From positions 11,833,016 through 11,897,015 of the forward strand of contig OW203734.1 in assembly GCA_934045075.1 (NCBI GenBank): a stretch of DNA of 64,000 nt, given 5' to 3'. This document shows positions 1-9,882 of the stretch, piece after piece. A model generated the notes under the pieces. The model was not told where the DNA came from. It was given only the letters and a program-made list of their open reading frames with translations, and searched no databases. Position numbers and translations under genes: made by a program. The number at the start of each line of letters is the position of its first letter. Position 1 is the first letter of the stretch. Origin of the DNA: Yponomeuta sedellus. Its lineage: Eukaryota; Arthropoda; Insecta; Lepidoptera; Yponomeutidae.

Positions 1-799
1 CACACGTAGAAGTTAGCTAGGTACTTCCGCTTACCTAAAATACACATATGTTGTGAACTGTACCTACCAAAACCTTGATTAATATTACATACATAATTCA
101 GCACCTGTAATTTGAAATCCTGAAATATCTACGGAAACGCTCACCTGGGAACATTGGAATATTGGATCCGAGGGTCAGCGTGATGAAAATTCTTACCCGT
201 GTCCTTTCACCCTAATACACATATTTCACTGGAGTCTCAAGCGCAGTACAAAGCTTTAATAATTCCCTAGAGAGGGTGAGAGGTAACGTCAAATTCCAAC
301 GGTCTTATGTTTAAGAACACGATTCCTTTCAAACACTCCTCCAGTTTAAATACTCTGTGGTTACCTAAATCTACAAATCTACATCTCTTTACCCACAGAC
401 AATTTAAGTGTTCTAAGGAATTGTGTTTAGGAATAAGACTGTAAGAATTAAATAGATAACCAATTTAGCTTCTAAGGTTTCCGAACTGAATGAACGGTTA
501 TTCTTTTTTTACGGAGTTTTAAAAGTTTCGAAAAATGAAGTTACTCTTATGATAAAAAGCTTATTAGACGTAGTTTTTCCCAATTTTAAACGTTTCATTC
601 AATCCTTTATTTAAGGGTGAAGACATTATAACATTGTTATAATGTCATTAATAACATTGTTTTAAGAGCAAATATTAATACCTAAATACTTCGTACATTA
701 TAACAAACTATCGTGCTATACTACTTCTTACTATCAACTTGTGACGTCACAATATAGGTACCTACGCCCGATATATGGAGAGTCTCTGTACGCGTAGTT
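1..799. other. AT-rich intergenic DNA, nothing recognised
   Basis: No convincing coding frame, RNA gene or repeat with clear ends was seen. A short near-palindrome around 625-660 (ATAACATTGTTAT) is the only structure noticed. Confidence 0.4.
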
Positions 800-1010
800 T
801 TATTATGAAACTAGCTGACCCAGCGAACGTCGTACCGCCTAACATTCGATTTTTCTTTTATTTTTTATTTTCCCCTCCGTAAGAACCATCCTCGTACTTT
901 AAGGAATATCCAAAAAAAAGAATTGGCTAAATCGGTTCAGCTGCTCTCGAGATTTGCGCTTACCAACACATTCAGCGATTCATTTTTATATTATAGATGT
1001 ATGCATAGGT
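800..1010. repeat. Interspersed repeat resembling a common moth LINE/Helitron-type tail
   Basis: The stretch begins near GAAACTAGCTGACCCAGC and continues through a block with CTCCGTAAGAACCATCCTCG and GAGATTTGCGCTTA. I recognise this phrasing as a dispersed repeat of lepidopteran genomes. The family cannot be named from one copy and there is no second copy in this window, so the assignment rests on general familiarity. Confidence 0.4.
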
Positions 1011-1654
1011 AGGGATATATTTGTCAACATTGACTTTTAACATGCCCTCTCCAATGAAGAGGATTTTTTGTGCATTTTCTCGATTGGCAAGAGGTGTAGT
1101 AGCACTGATTTATTTGTCATTTACTTTTCATGGTACGTCTAAAAACATTTCTCGCTCTGCTTATCACCTCGCCGCTTTATTTTTATTTGTATTTAACCAG
1201 AGGCACGCACGCGACTTTATTGGCTGCCGGCAAACCGTTGCCGCAATTTAGTGTCTCATAGGTACAAGATGTGCCAATAGGTGGAAGGTCGTAAATAGTG
1301 CTTGCAATGCGAAAATCTCGTTGGAGACACGCAAAACATGCAGAAGAAATATTTATTATTGTACCATCTATTCACTGGTGTTATGCGAAAAAGCCTTTTA
1401 CTCTGTTGATGAATATCTGGACGAACAACTGAATTGACATTATCATTTGACATTATATTATTAACGATATATTATTTTAATCGTTAATTGATTATACAGA
1501 TTTATTTGTATTCATTATGAAATGTAATTATGTTATATTGTAATTTAAGCTAAACTTCTGCTATGGTTTTATACTTAAAATATAAATTGACGATATTGTT
1601 AAACTGAATAAATGAATATGAATATAAATGTCACTCGTGTTTCATTTATCCTAC
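1011..1654. other. Intergenic, only short spurious ORFs
   Basis: Two short overlapping frames on opposite strands (1021-1251 and 1256-1453) have no recognisable domain, splice context or codon signal. Nothing else is seen. Confidence 0.4.
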
Positions 1655-1659
1655 ATTAA

Positions 1660-1712
1660 GAAAAAAGATAAGGAAATGTATCATCCTACATAATACATTT
1701 CCTTATCTTTTT
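1660..1712. repeat. Short perfect hairpin next to a SINE
   Basis: AAAAAAGATAAGGAAATGTAT is followed after about 11 bases by its reverse complement, giving arms of about 21 bp. It directly abuts the 5' end of the tRNA-derived SINE at 1713. It may be a target-site or twin-priming scar or a small foldback element. Confidence 0.6.
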
Positions 1713-1962
1713 TGAGGCAGCAGAGCGGTAGACCGCCTGTTTCTCAATCGGGAGGTTATGGGCTCGAATTCCGGCATGTACCAACGACTTTTCTAAGTCA
1801 TGTACATTTGAGAAGTTACCTATAGTAGCAATACCACTCGCTGAGGTTGAAGGAAAACATCGTGAGCAAACCCTAGGGTCAGAAGTGTTGAGAGACGTGA
1901 AGTGGTAACAGCGCTTCCTGCGTACAATGGCCCAAGAATGAGGCTAAGTGCGGAAATATCAA
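1713..1962 (+). repeat. tRNA-derived SINE, family 2 (sense orientation)
   Basis: A tRNA-like head (box B-like GGCTCGAATTCC) is followed by the family body: GCATGTACCAACGACTT, GTACATTTGAGAAG, GAAGGAAAACATCGTGAG and a 3' part ending GGCTAAGTGCGGAAAT. The same body occurs at 7068-7245, 27097-27345 and 35876-36128 in the opposite orientation. The anticodon-arm region reads TTCTCAA between paired arms, suggesting descent from a CTC (Glu-like) tRNA. It is not a functional tRNA. Confidence 0.8.
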
Positions 1963-1975
1963 GTCTATCTTTTAT

Positions 1976-2062
1976 TTTTATCTTTAGCGACCGAGTGGTT
2001 CACCCGTCTAGTATGAGTGACGGTGACACCGGACGTTGCATAAATCATCTCATTACGTAAAT
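1976..2062 (+). repeat. Repeat fragment shared with 19128-19195
   Basis: The block GTTCACCCGTCTAGT...GTGACGGTGACACCGGACG...ATAAATCATCTCATTA closely parallels 19128-19195 (TTCACCCATCTAGTG...TGGACGCTGTATAAATCATC). It is a second repeat module attached downstream of SINE family 2 copies, perhaps a longer composite or LINE tail. Confidence 0.55.
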
Positions 2063-2190
2063 GCAAAGACCAAAGTTTTCTTTGGCCTCTTTCATCTTTG
2101 GAATTCCGGCAGGCACCGTGCACCGTTTTGTTTGTTTCTACGGGGTGTACCGATATTCCCGGTATTGGGTGTTCTACTCTTCGATAGAAT

Positions 2191-2260
2191 GAACTTTTAC
2201 TATGAGGAGAACTTCGAAATGCGACGTAAAAAAGTAAAGTTTTCTTCATAGTAAAAGTTG
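2191..2260. repeat. Imperfect hairpin, 23-nt arms
   Basis: AACTTTTACTATGAGGAGAA and its near reverse complement (ending ATAGTAAAAGTT) face each other across about 25 bases. The arms carry two mismatches, both G/A type. It could be a small MITE or a hairpin RNA; the sequence alone does not decide. Confidence 0.5.
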
Positions 2261-2262
2261 TT

Positions 2263-3755
2263 AGTATAAACCATTTTCTGATTCTTTGGGGATTTTGTTC
2301 CAGCCTGAATACTGAAGTTACGTGCATACTTTTTATGAATCGGTCACCTTTTATTATGATGTTTTTGGTAACTTTTTCGCAAAGGTTATAAAGGAAGAGT
2401 GTGAGAGAAACACCAACCCCTATAAACTTCTTCATCAAGAACCTATGAATCCTGCTGGAAGCTTATAATAATTATGCTACTTGTTATCAGCTCGGGGCTT
2501 GATTGGAAACAAACACACGGTCAACGTTACAAAATAAGGATGAGTATTTTATTAACCATGAGATCATAACTATACCTACAAGCCTATCTTGGCTTAAGCA
2601 CTCAAAGTTCCTAGTGGCATTGCGCATCACTGCTTTCTAACTAAAATCTTCTTCTGTTCTTTCTTTTCTCACTTGCACATTGATCTGGGCCGACTTTCAT
2701 AAAACAACAATTCGTAGTTTAGGAATGATCCTCCCCCAGGGGCTTGTTTCATAAAATTTCATTACGAGTATTACAATTACGGGAATTTACGCAAGCCCGG
2801 ATTGGGCGACTATCTCTGAAAGCCCAACTGTAGGGCGGGACGCTGGTATATAGCGGACGTGTACCCGAGCTTCTGCTTGCGTCAGTCTGCGTGCCTGTTA
2901 ATGGTGGCAGACTCCGTGAAGGCTGGTTGCTATACGCAGTAAGAGCGTGTCGGATCCGTGCCTTACGGCGTCTGCGCCTAAGGCTTAGGTGCTTAGGCTT
3001 AAGCACAGGGTACTAGGAGTGGGTCGTTGTCCGATTTTTCGACGACGAACGCAACCGTTTTTTCTGAAACGAAAACAGGTCTTCGAAACGGTCCTCGTTC
3101 GCAACTGGTTTCATTGTATGCGAACGAGCAAGGCGCAGAGGACGGTCAAACGAGTGCGAAAGAGACGAAATCACGAAACATCGGAAAAAAATAGTTGATT
3201 TACACGATATTCGACTGTATACTCATAGACATAAAGATTACTTTATTGTATCACCGACCAAAACAAACGGAACGAGCAAGGAGCCGACGACGACGTCGCA
3301 ATGATCTCATTACGTTCTAGGCTCTATTAATATAGCACTAAAGGACATATCCGCGTCAATCTAAGGACTGGTCTCGCGACGAACAAACGCTGGCACTGCT
3401 TTAGAGTCGCTGGCACTGCTTTAGAATGAAACGTAAAACGGTCCTATCGTCGCGGAACACAAAACGGTCTTATAAAACGGTTCGTCTTTGCTACGATCAC
3501 GCCTACAGGGTACTACCGCCCCAGTCACCCTCCTGCAGGCCCGCCTAGACCACTACCAGCCAAACCAATTTTGTATGAATCCTTTGTAAGGAATGAATAC
3601 TATGAAAGCTGGCTCACCAATCCGCGCTGCTTCGTACAATAACGATTTTCAAAAATTTGGAAAGATTTCAATCACTTAGTCGCAGCCGATACTTCAGCTC
3701 GGATTTAGATATAGATGGTCGATTGTTGACACGCTGTTGACTGTACTTAATAATT
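2263..3755. other. Gene-poor stretch with repeated AAACGGT word
   Basis: No supported gene. Between about 3050 and 3485 the words AAACGGTC, AACGGTCC and AAACGGTT recur in otherwise unrelated surroundings, and GTCGCTGGCACTGCTTTAGA is present twice in tandem near 3406-3425. The ORFs at 2749-3006 and 2989-3198 overlap head to head and look spurious. Confidence 0.35.
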
Positions 3756-3767
3756 AAACCCCTACGT

Positions 3768-3812
3768 TGATGGAAAACATCGTGAGGAAACCTACACCCC
3801 GGGGGTCTTAAA
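3768..3812 (+). repeat. Fragment of SINE family 2 body
   Basis: The diagnostic GGAAAACATCGTGAGGAAAC core of SINE family 2 is present without the tRNA-like head or 3' end. Confidence 0.5.
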
Positions 3813-4459
3813 ATATTTACAAATCCAATTTCATGTTACCTACCAAATCAACATTACCTAATTTGTCTCCGGCTTCTCCTGGTTTCCAGTCTCTTATTCC
3901 AGTTGAAATGAGAAAAAAGTCTATTACCTATCCCCCACAGATTACCCTCGCCCTACAGGAAACTGTCCGGAACGCTTCTTTCAGCGGCGTCAGTGGCCGC
4001 TTGTTATTCGTTCCCGGGCGGATATTCCGGAATCGAATAAGTAATCCTGCATGGCAGATCACAAACGGGGTCGATGAGGGTTCTTTTTTCTTATTGCTCT
4101 TCAGCCCATAGCCACCAACGCATATTACCTAACACGTTTTAATATCAAAAGAATGTGTGCCTCGTCATACCGACGCGCATTCCAGAAAAATTGCTACCCA
4201 AAATTCAAAATAATTTATTTGTTAAATATGGGTAAGTATATAAAACAGATGTAATGTACATACAGCAGAAGATTGTGCTCCATATTTTGCCTTACAGAAT
4301 ACAAATTATAAAAAAATATAATGTTAAGTTAGCATGCAATGTCAATTCTATAGTACAATTCTATATTAGGTACATTATGTCAATCTCGAAGTATTTATTT
4401 AAAATATGAAATTCTCATACCTACTCCAGTGTTACATAGATTCTTTTAGGACATTGATG

Positions 4460-4720
4460 ATAGATGATATCAACCCTTGTATGTCCCCACTGCTGGGGCA
4501 CGGGTCTCTTCCTGAAACGCAGGATGGTTAGGCCATAGGTACTCCATCACGGGGGCCAAGTCCGGGTTGTTGGAGGATTGTAAAACAGTGGCGCGCCTTA
4601 CTGTCAGAAGTTATCAAGCCGCCCATAGGCCTCTGACTTGGCTTAACGACTGCCATTACATGACCGCCAGCACCAGGCTTAACGTGCCTTGTGAAGCACC
4701 GAAGCGCTAGGAAAAATGCC
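4460..4720 (-). repeat. Interspersed repeat family 3 (copy 1)
   Basis: Read on the minus strand this copy matches 14315-14565 nearly throughout: a block with GCCCCAGC, GGAAGAGACCCGTGCC, GGCCAAGT and ACTTCTGACAGTAAGG, ending GCACGTTAAGCC. A third, truncated copy is at 18366-18445. No coding capacity is apparent; it is likely a short retroelement or the tail of a longer one. Confidence 0.7.
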
Positions 4721-4819
4721 ACTCTCGGTAGTCATGGGATGGTCACCCATCCTGCACCTGACCTCGCCTGTTGTTGCTGAACTCAAGTGATATATTCCAA
4801 TCACTCGGTTCGACTAGGC

Positions 4820-4905
4820 CACTTCTTCTTCTTCTTCAGGCTATATTATGTAGTTCACTGCTGGACATAGCCCTCCCCTAACGACTAGGCCACGAGCGCT
4901 TCTTT
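4820..4905 (+). repeat. Possible non-LTR retrotransposon tail fragment
   Basis: A CTTCTTCTTCTTC run followed by TAGTTCACTGCTGGACATAG resembles the last bases of moth RTE-like LINEs (compare CAGCAGTGGGACAC at 23610 and 40168). It is too short to assign firmly. Confidence 0.35.
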
Positions 4906-4913
4906 TTATTGAG

Positions 4914-5134
4914 ACATTACTATGTTAACACTATTTTTATTTTTAATGCACTAACCCGTGCTAAGGAACAAATTTAAAAACCTATTTAGAGGCTAAAAAT
5001 TTCACCCATGCCGGGATTCGAACCCGCAACCTCTGGCTATCTGTACCAGATACGGATAGCCAGAGGTTGCGGGTTCGAATCCCGGCATGGGTGAAATTTT
5101 TAGCCTCTAAATAGGTTTTTAAACATTACTATGT
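4914..5134. mobile_element. Head-to-head palindromic SINE family 1 composite with 12-bp target-site duplication
   Basis: ACATTACTATGT flanks the unit exactly at 4914-4925 and 5123-5134. Between them lies a reverse-complement SINE arm (long tail, then tRNA-like box B) joined at about 5040-5055 to a forward arm ending in the shorter tail AAATAGGTTTTTAA. Both arms carry GGGATTCGAACCCGCAACC or its complement, forming an almost perfect inverted repeat. Because the duplication bounds the whole palindrome, it probably inserted as one event. The left tail extends further (TATTTTTATTTTTAATGC) than the right one. Confidence 0.85.
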
Positions 5135-5162
5135 ATCAACACTTTACTTGGTTTGACCACTA

Positions 5163-5904
5163 AATCCGCTATTTGACTCTCTTTTCAATAAGTCTTAAAC
5201 GGTAAATAACTCTTCTATTAGACCAAAAAAATATTTTAGTATATTTTTTAGGACCTAAAAGCAACACAAAAATTTTTAAAACTTTATTTTCCTAAACAGC
5301 CAAAAACGCGGTCAGCCTTTTTTGTCTATGGTTGGAAGTCCAAAAAATTGTAAACAAAGTTTTGACATTCAATTTTCTGTAAGTGATCTCTGAACATAGT
5401 GAATTAACAACAACGCAACCATGATTTCATCGAATTTACATCCAAAATATACCAATTATCATTATTACATTGTTCGAGAAGGAAAAAACACGTCAATAAA
5501 GACCCCCGGGAATTTGTAGATTCGTGTACCCAGTGAAATTAAAATTCGAAAAACTTGGCTCAAACCTGCCAAAAGAGACCCCGACTCTTTATCAATTGAA
5601 ACTCGGGTGTATTAATGTGAAGATCACTTTGATGTAAGTCGTATAATAATCAATGTCCACTGGCTCTGGCTGAAAGATGTTTGTTTACATACTTTAGTTA
5701 TATTGGTTTCAAGATGGCGGATAGCGTTTTCGCCGTTACCTACGAATTAAACGAGGAAAACATTTTTTTTACTTTGCAAATTTTGCAGCCATCCTGGATA
5801 CTTACTTACCAAAATCAATATATTTCGGTTTCTTACGTTAAATATGTACTATAGGAAATATTCATTTATCGCGTCAAATTTGATACGTGTCAAATAGCGG
5901 ATTG
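5163..5904. mobile_element. Candidate non-autonomous DNA element with 15-bp inverted ends
   Basis: AATCCGCTATTTGAC at 5163 is matched by its exact reverse complement GTCAAATAGCGGATT at 5890. The interior is non-coding and AT-rich. No clear target-site duplication was seen, so the boundaries are provisional. Confidence 0.35.
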
Positions 5905-6386
5905 TCTTTTTCCGACGCATGGGCCGGCTATTCCAGTAGGTACCTACCTAAAAGAATGAAGAACAAACTTTTCTTCCAACATAATGATTGTGTTTATATA
6001 AAATTGTGCTTACTGGGCTAAACGAATTAAAAAATGGGTTAACGCCTTATAAAGGGTTTAATACCCAAAAAGGTCGCCATGGGCGGCGAGAAAATGGAAA
6101 CGTTGCAAATTACAGTTAAATTATTTAACCGGGCCAACGCAGCCAAGCCACGTCTGGGTAATCGAATAAATAGAGGGGAGAAACTGGCGTTTTATAAGTG
6201 TTTGTGTATTGTGTAATAGACAGAGAAGAGTCTTAGATATTTAAGTTTTTCACGTATTGGCCCGAAGGCGGCGGCTGCCATTTTTACGTTGTAAAAATGC
6301 CGCAACCTGAGCAAATAGAAAGTAAATTCTTTACGTTAAAAAAACTTTAAATGTACCTATGGTGAACAATAAACAGTAGGTATTAA

Positions 6387-6606
6387 TCACACTAATATTA
6401 AAAAGCCAAAAGTTTGTGTGCAAGTGTGTATGTTTGTTATTTCTTTACGTCTAAACGGCTGGAGTGGTTTTAATAAAATTTTGTATGGAGTTAGCTGACA
6501 CCCTGGATTAAGACACAGGCTACGTTTTAGGAAGGTACTGCGGTAAAATACCTTATTCTCATGGGAAAATCGATAAACCTCGGGTAACACCGCGGGATAC
6601 AGCTTG
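6387..6606 (+). repeat. Helitron-like short repeat (copy 1)
   Basis: It begins TCACACTAATATTA and shares most of its length with 40215-40435, including GTGTGTATGTTTGTTA, TCTAAACGGCTGGAG, GGAGTTAGCTGACAC and TTCTCATGGGAAAATC. The better copy ends CAGCTAG|T, as expected of Helitron CTRR ends; here the end has decayed to CAGCTTG. Confidence 0.6.
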
Positions 6607-7067
6607 TCTAATCTAATCTGTAGTATAAAGTGTAAACAAAAGCAAACCATTAGAAGTAGGTAGGCATTGTACAACTAGTTAGGTAGGTACCTATATTAGA
6701 ACATTGCAAACTATGGACCAGTTTCTGAATTGAGAATTTCGCTAGATGTAATGTAGGTAATGAGATGATTATTGTCTGTTATGTGTTGATTTGTGATTTG
6801 TTGCACTTACTATTTGCATCTGCGAAAGTTAGAGAAAGAAAAAGAAAAATTTAAAAAGACACCATTTCTCTCTTTCAGAGATAACCGTGTCTTTGTACCT
6901 TATGTTATTTGTTAGGTAATGTAGTTTTTCCATAATTTCCATTTTTATGTACCTACGATAAAATTTTCCCTATCTCTCTATCTCTAATATCCTGTTAAAT
7001 GTTTGGTGTGCAGTAAAATAAAATAAAGTAGGTATAGGTAATTGTAGTTAGTTACACCTGAAATTTC

Positions 7068-7245
7068 CGCACTTAGCCTCATAGTTGGGCCTCTGTAGCA
7101 AGTGCTGTGGTGTATGCTAATATTTCAGACACTAGGGTTTCCTCGCGACGTTTTCCTTCACAGTTAGCGAGTGGTATTGCTACTATAATTCACAAATGAA
7201 CATAACTTAGAAAACAAAGACAGTGACTTTGTTTTCTAAGTTAAA
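7068..7245 (-). repeat. SINE family 2, 5'-truncated
   Basis: The minus strand carries the family body (GCTAAGTGCGGAAATT at its 3' end, GAAGGAAAACGTCGCGAGGA in the middle). The tRNA-like head is missing. The 5' boundary ends in a perfect short foldback, AACTTAGAAAACAAAG and its complement (7204-7243), where the SINE body meets an inverted copy of itself. Confidence 0.7.
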
Positions 7246-7308
7246 GTTAAAGTGCAATGTTTTACACAATATTTATATAAGTTAAATAACGGGAGTTAGT
7301 TAACGGGA

Positions 7309-7342
7309 TTTGACCCGTTTAATAGTTATATTAAACGGGTCA
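7309..7342. repeat. Short palindrome TTGACCCGTTTAAT
   Basis: TTGACCCGTTTAAT and its complement surround about six bases. A related phrase, GACCCGTTTAATATAATATAAC, occurs at 21187 in a MEK intron. Confidence 0.5.
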
Positions 7343-8089
7343 ACCGCGATTTTTTATTAGGTAAAACGTAATAACCTTAGTTCCCGACGTTTCGGCAGCG
7401 TTACAGTTGCCGTGTTTTACACAATGTATGTAGGTACCTAATGGAAGCAGCCTTCGGGTTGATTTGGTAATGGCAAAAAGGCAACGAAAAACCTCCACTC
7501 CGACCATCTTTTCTCAAATAATATTACCTAAACGTAATAATACATGAGTAGGTACCTACGTAATAAGATTCCAAGAGTGCCATCAAGGACATTAAATGAT
7601 AAGGTTTTATTTATAAAAAGTCGATCTTACCGTTAAAACACTTTCAGGAGGGATTTAAAGTCGGTGTATACGTCGGTCGGTGTAGGTAGGTACATGCGGA
7701 GCCTAAAGTACAAGTTTATTCCTAGAGTAGGTGTACCTAATGCTGGTAAACCTTTTAGTTTTACTTATAATAAAAAATTAATTCCAATGATTTTATGAAT
7801 AAATTTAATTTTGTCTTATAACAGGAAATGCTCTCCCCACCACAATATATCACCCCTAATGCCGTATTAAGAGTGTTTTAGTGGATCCGTCTTTTTATAA
7901 CGCAACACCCATAATCACCCGAACTTATGTAAAGTGTTGTCATATATTAAATTTCAATGTACCTATCTTTCTATTATCATTATTAAATCTAATAATAATA
8001 AAAAAATAATTTTGCATGTATAATTGAATATTGGATCTATTGTATTAAATATTTCGTTTTCTCTTTTAAGCATGTAATTACAAAACAAT
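7343..8089. other. AT-rich intergenic DNA
   Basis: Contains GACGTTTCGGCAGCG...GTTGCCGTG near 7387-7420, a degenerate relative of the palindromic repeat at 53056. Nothing else is recognised. Confidence 0.35.
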
Positions 8090-8192
8090 ATTGTAGACTT
8101 TTAGTCCGGAACTACTTACGGGTGTTGTTACCTGGTCGGACTCTTCCGATATAACAACACCCGTAAGTAGGTCCGGACTAAAAGTCTACAAT
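8090..8192. mobile_element. 103-bp foldback MITE
   Basis: Arms of about 45 bp, starting ATTGTAGACTTTTAGTCCGG on the left and mirrored on the right, surround a short centre. Mismatches are few (for example GAACTACTTA against GACCTACTTA). It has no coding capacity and its superfamily is not clear. Confidence 0.7.
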
Positions 8193-8614
8193 GTGTTGTG
8201 CTTACGAAAGTTTTAGTACAAAACAATATAGTTAGAAGTAAAATTTTGGAATAAACAATGTTAATATACCTATAATATTGAAATTTAATATACTTAACAA
8301 AATTTATTAGATCATACATAACATGCTTATATTGCCGCAATGTAATGTCAATATAACGCCCAATTATCTCGTGGCGCCCACGATACACGATACAAGGCTG
8401 TGCCTAGTGTGGGGTCACCGTTGCTCTGATATCTTACCGTTAAACCTTTATTTGTCTAAGCACTGTTCTACCAATTTTATTTGTCTCTGTGTATTATTCT
8501 TCAAGATAATAAATATATTTGTATTATTTGTAGGTATAAATAAAACCGAAATAGTATTTTATAAAACGCGATTCCTTATTAGTTTGAATAGACTGAGGGG
8601 AAAGAAAATAACAT

Positions 8615-9253
8615 TTTCACACCTCCTGCTCGACAATGCTATATTACGTACCGTCAAATATCATCGTAAAGCATAGCCTTGTCTCTCGAGGGCAATAATA
8701 ATGAAGAATTTCCCTAGGGAATAAAGTGATTTGAATTTAGAATGTCAAAATTCGCATGAAAACTATGAAGAGGCCCCGCATTGCAATTCGAAATTCGAAT
8801 TGTTGTTCGAAACTCACCCCTTTTTTCTTTTTTTTCTGAACTACTGTGTCGTGTGACCGCGCGAAACACCAATAAAAAAAAGAACAAAAGGCGCGAATTG
8901 CAAATACGAATTTAAAAGTTATATTCAATTTAAGTTGCTAAGCCGTAAAAGAGTGTGGCCTTTATATTAATAAATATTTTTCAACTTATGCAGCCCTGTC
9001 TTTTTATTGTCTCCCAGATGGTGTGAAAAGTAGAGTATTCACCTCTGGAATAAAACATGTCTTAGTCTCGGGCGGTATGAACCCCTGGCTTCACTCAGGA
9101 CTCTACATAACTCCCTCGCTTCGCTCAGGAGTTAAAATTTAACTCCCTCGCTGCGCTCGGGAGTTAACTCGGAGTCCTTCGCTCCGCTCAGGGTTAAATA
9201 TACCGCCCATGACGTAATACATGGTTTTATTCCCTTAATGCATAATCTACTAT
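8615..9253 (+). mobile_element. Crypton-like element, internally deleted copy 1 of tandem array
   Basis: This unit is the 5' module (CACACCTCCTGCTCGACAATG to about 8967) fused directly to the 3' module (TTTTTCAACTTATGCAGCCC to TAATCTACTATT). The same modules flank the recombinase gene in the third unit at 9883-11957, so the unit is an element from which the gene has been deleted. Both modules are highly similar to those of the other two units. The 3' module contains repeated hairpin-prone words of the type CTCCCTCGCTTCGCTCAGGAG. Confidence 0.8.
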
Positions 9254-9882
9254 TTTACACCTCCTGCTCGACAATGCCTTATTACGTACCGTCAAATATC
9301 ATCGTAAAGCATAGCCTTGTCTCTCGAGGGCAATAATAATGAAGAATTTCCCTAAGGAATAAAGTGATTTGAATTTAGAATGTCAAAATTCACATGAAAA
9401 CTATGAAGAAGCCCCGCATTGCAATTCGAAATTCGAATTGTTGTTCGAAACTCACCCCTTTTTTCTTTTTTTTCTGAACTACTGTGTCGTGTGACCGCGC
9501 GAAACACCAATAAAAAAAAGAAAAAAAGGCGCGAATTGCAAATACGAATTTAAAAGTTATATTCAATTTAAGTTGCTAAGCCGTAAAAGAGTGTGAACTT
9601 TATATTTTCAACTTATGCAGCCCTGTCTTTTTATTGTCTCCCAGATGGTGTGAAAAGTAGAGTAGATTCACCTCTGGAATAAAACATGTCTTAGTCTCGG
9701 GCGGTATGAACCCCTGGCTTCACTCGGAACTCTACATAACTCCCTCGCTTCGCTCAGGAGTTAAAATTTAACTCCCTCGCTGCGCTCGGGAGTTAACTCG
9801 GAGTCCTTCGCTCCGCTCAGGGTTCAATATACCGCCCATGACGTAATACATGGTTTTATTCCCTTAATGCATAATCTACTAT
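9254..9882 (+). mobile_element. Crypton-like element, internally deleted copy 2 of tandem array
   Basis: Abuts copy 1 head to tail at the junction CTACTATTTTACACCTCC. It has the same 5' and 3' modules with few substitutions. The deletion joint reads CTTTATATTTTCAACTTATG. The intact element carries ATATTTTCAAC just upstream of the start codon and ATATTTTTCAAC in its 3' module, so the gene was probably lost by recombination between these short direct repeats. Confidence 0.8.
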
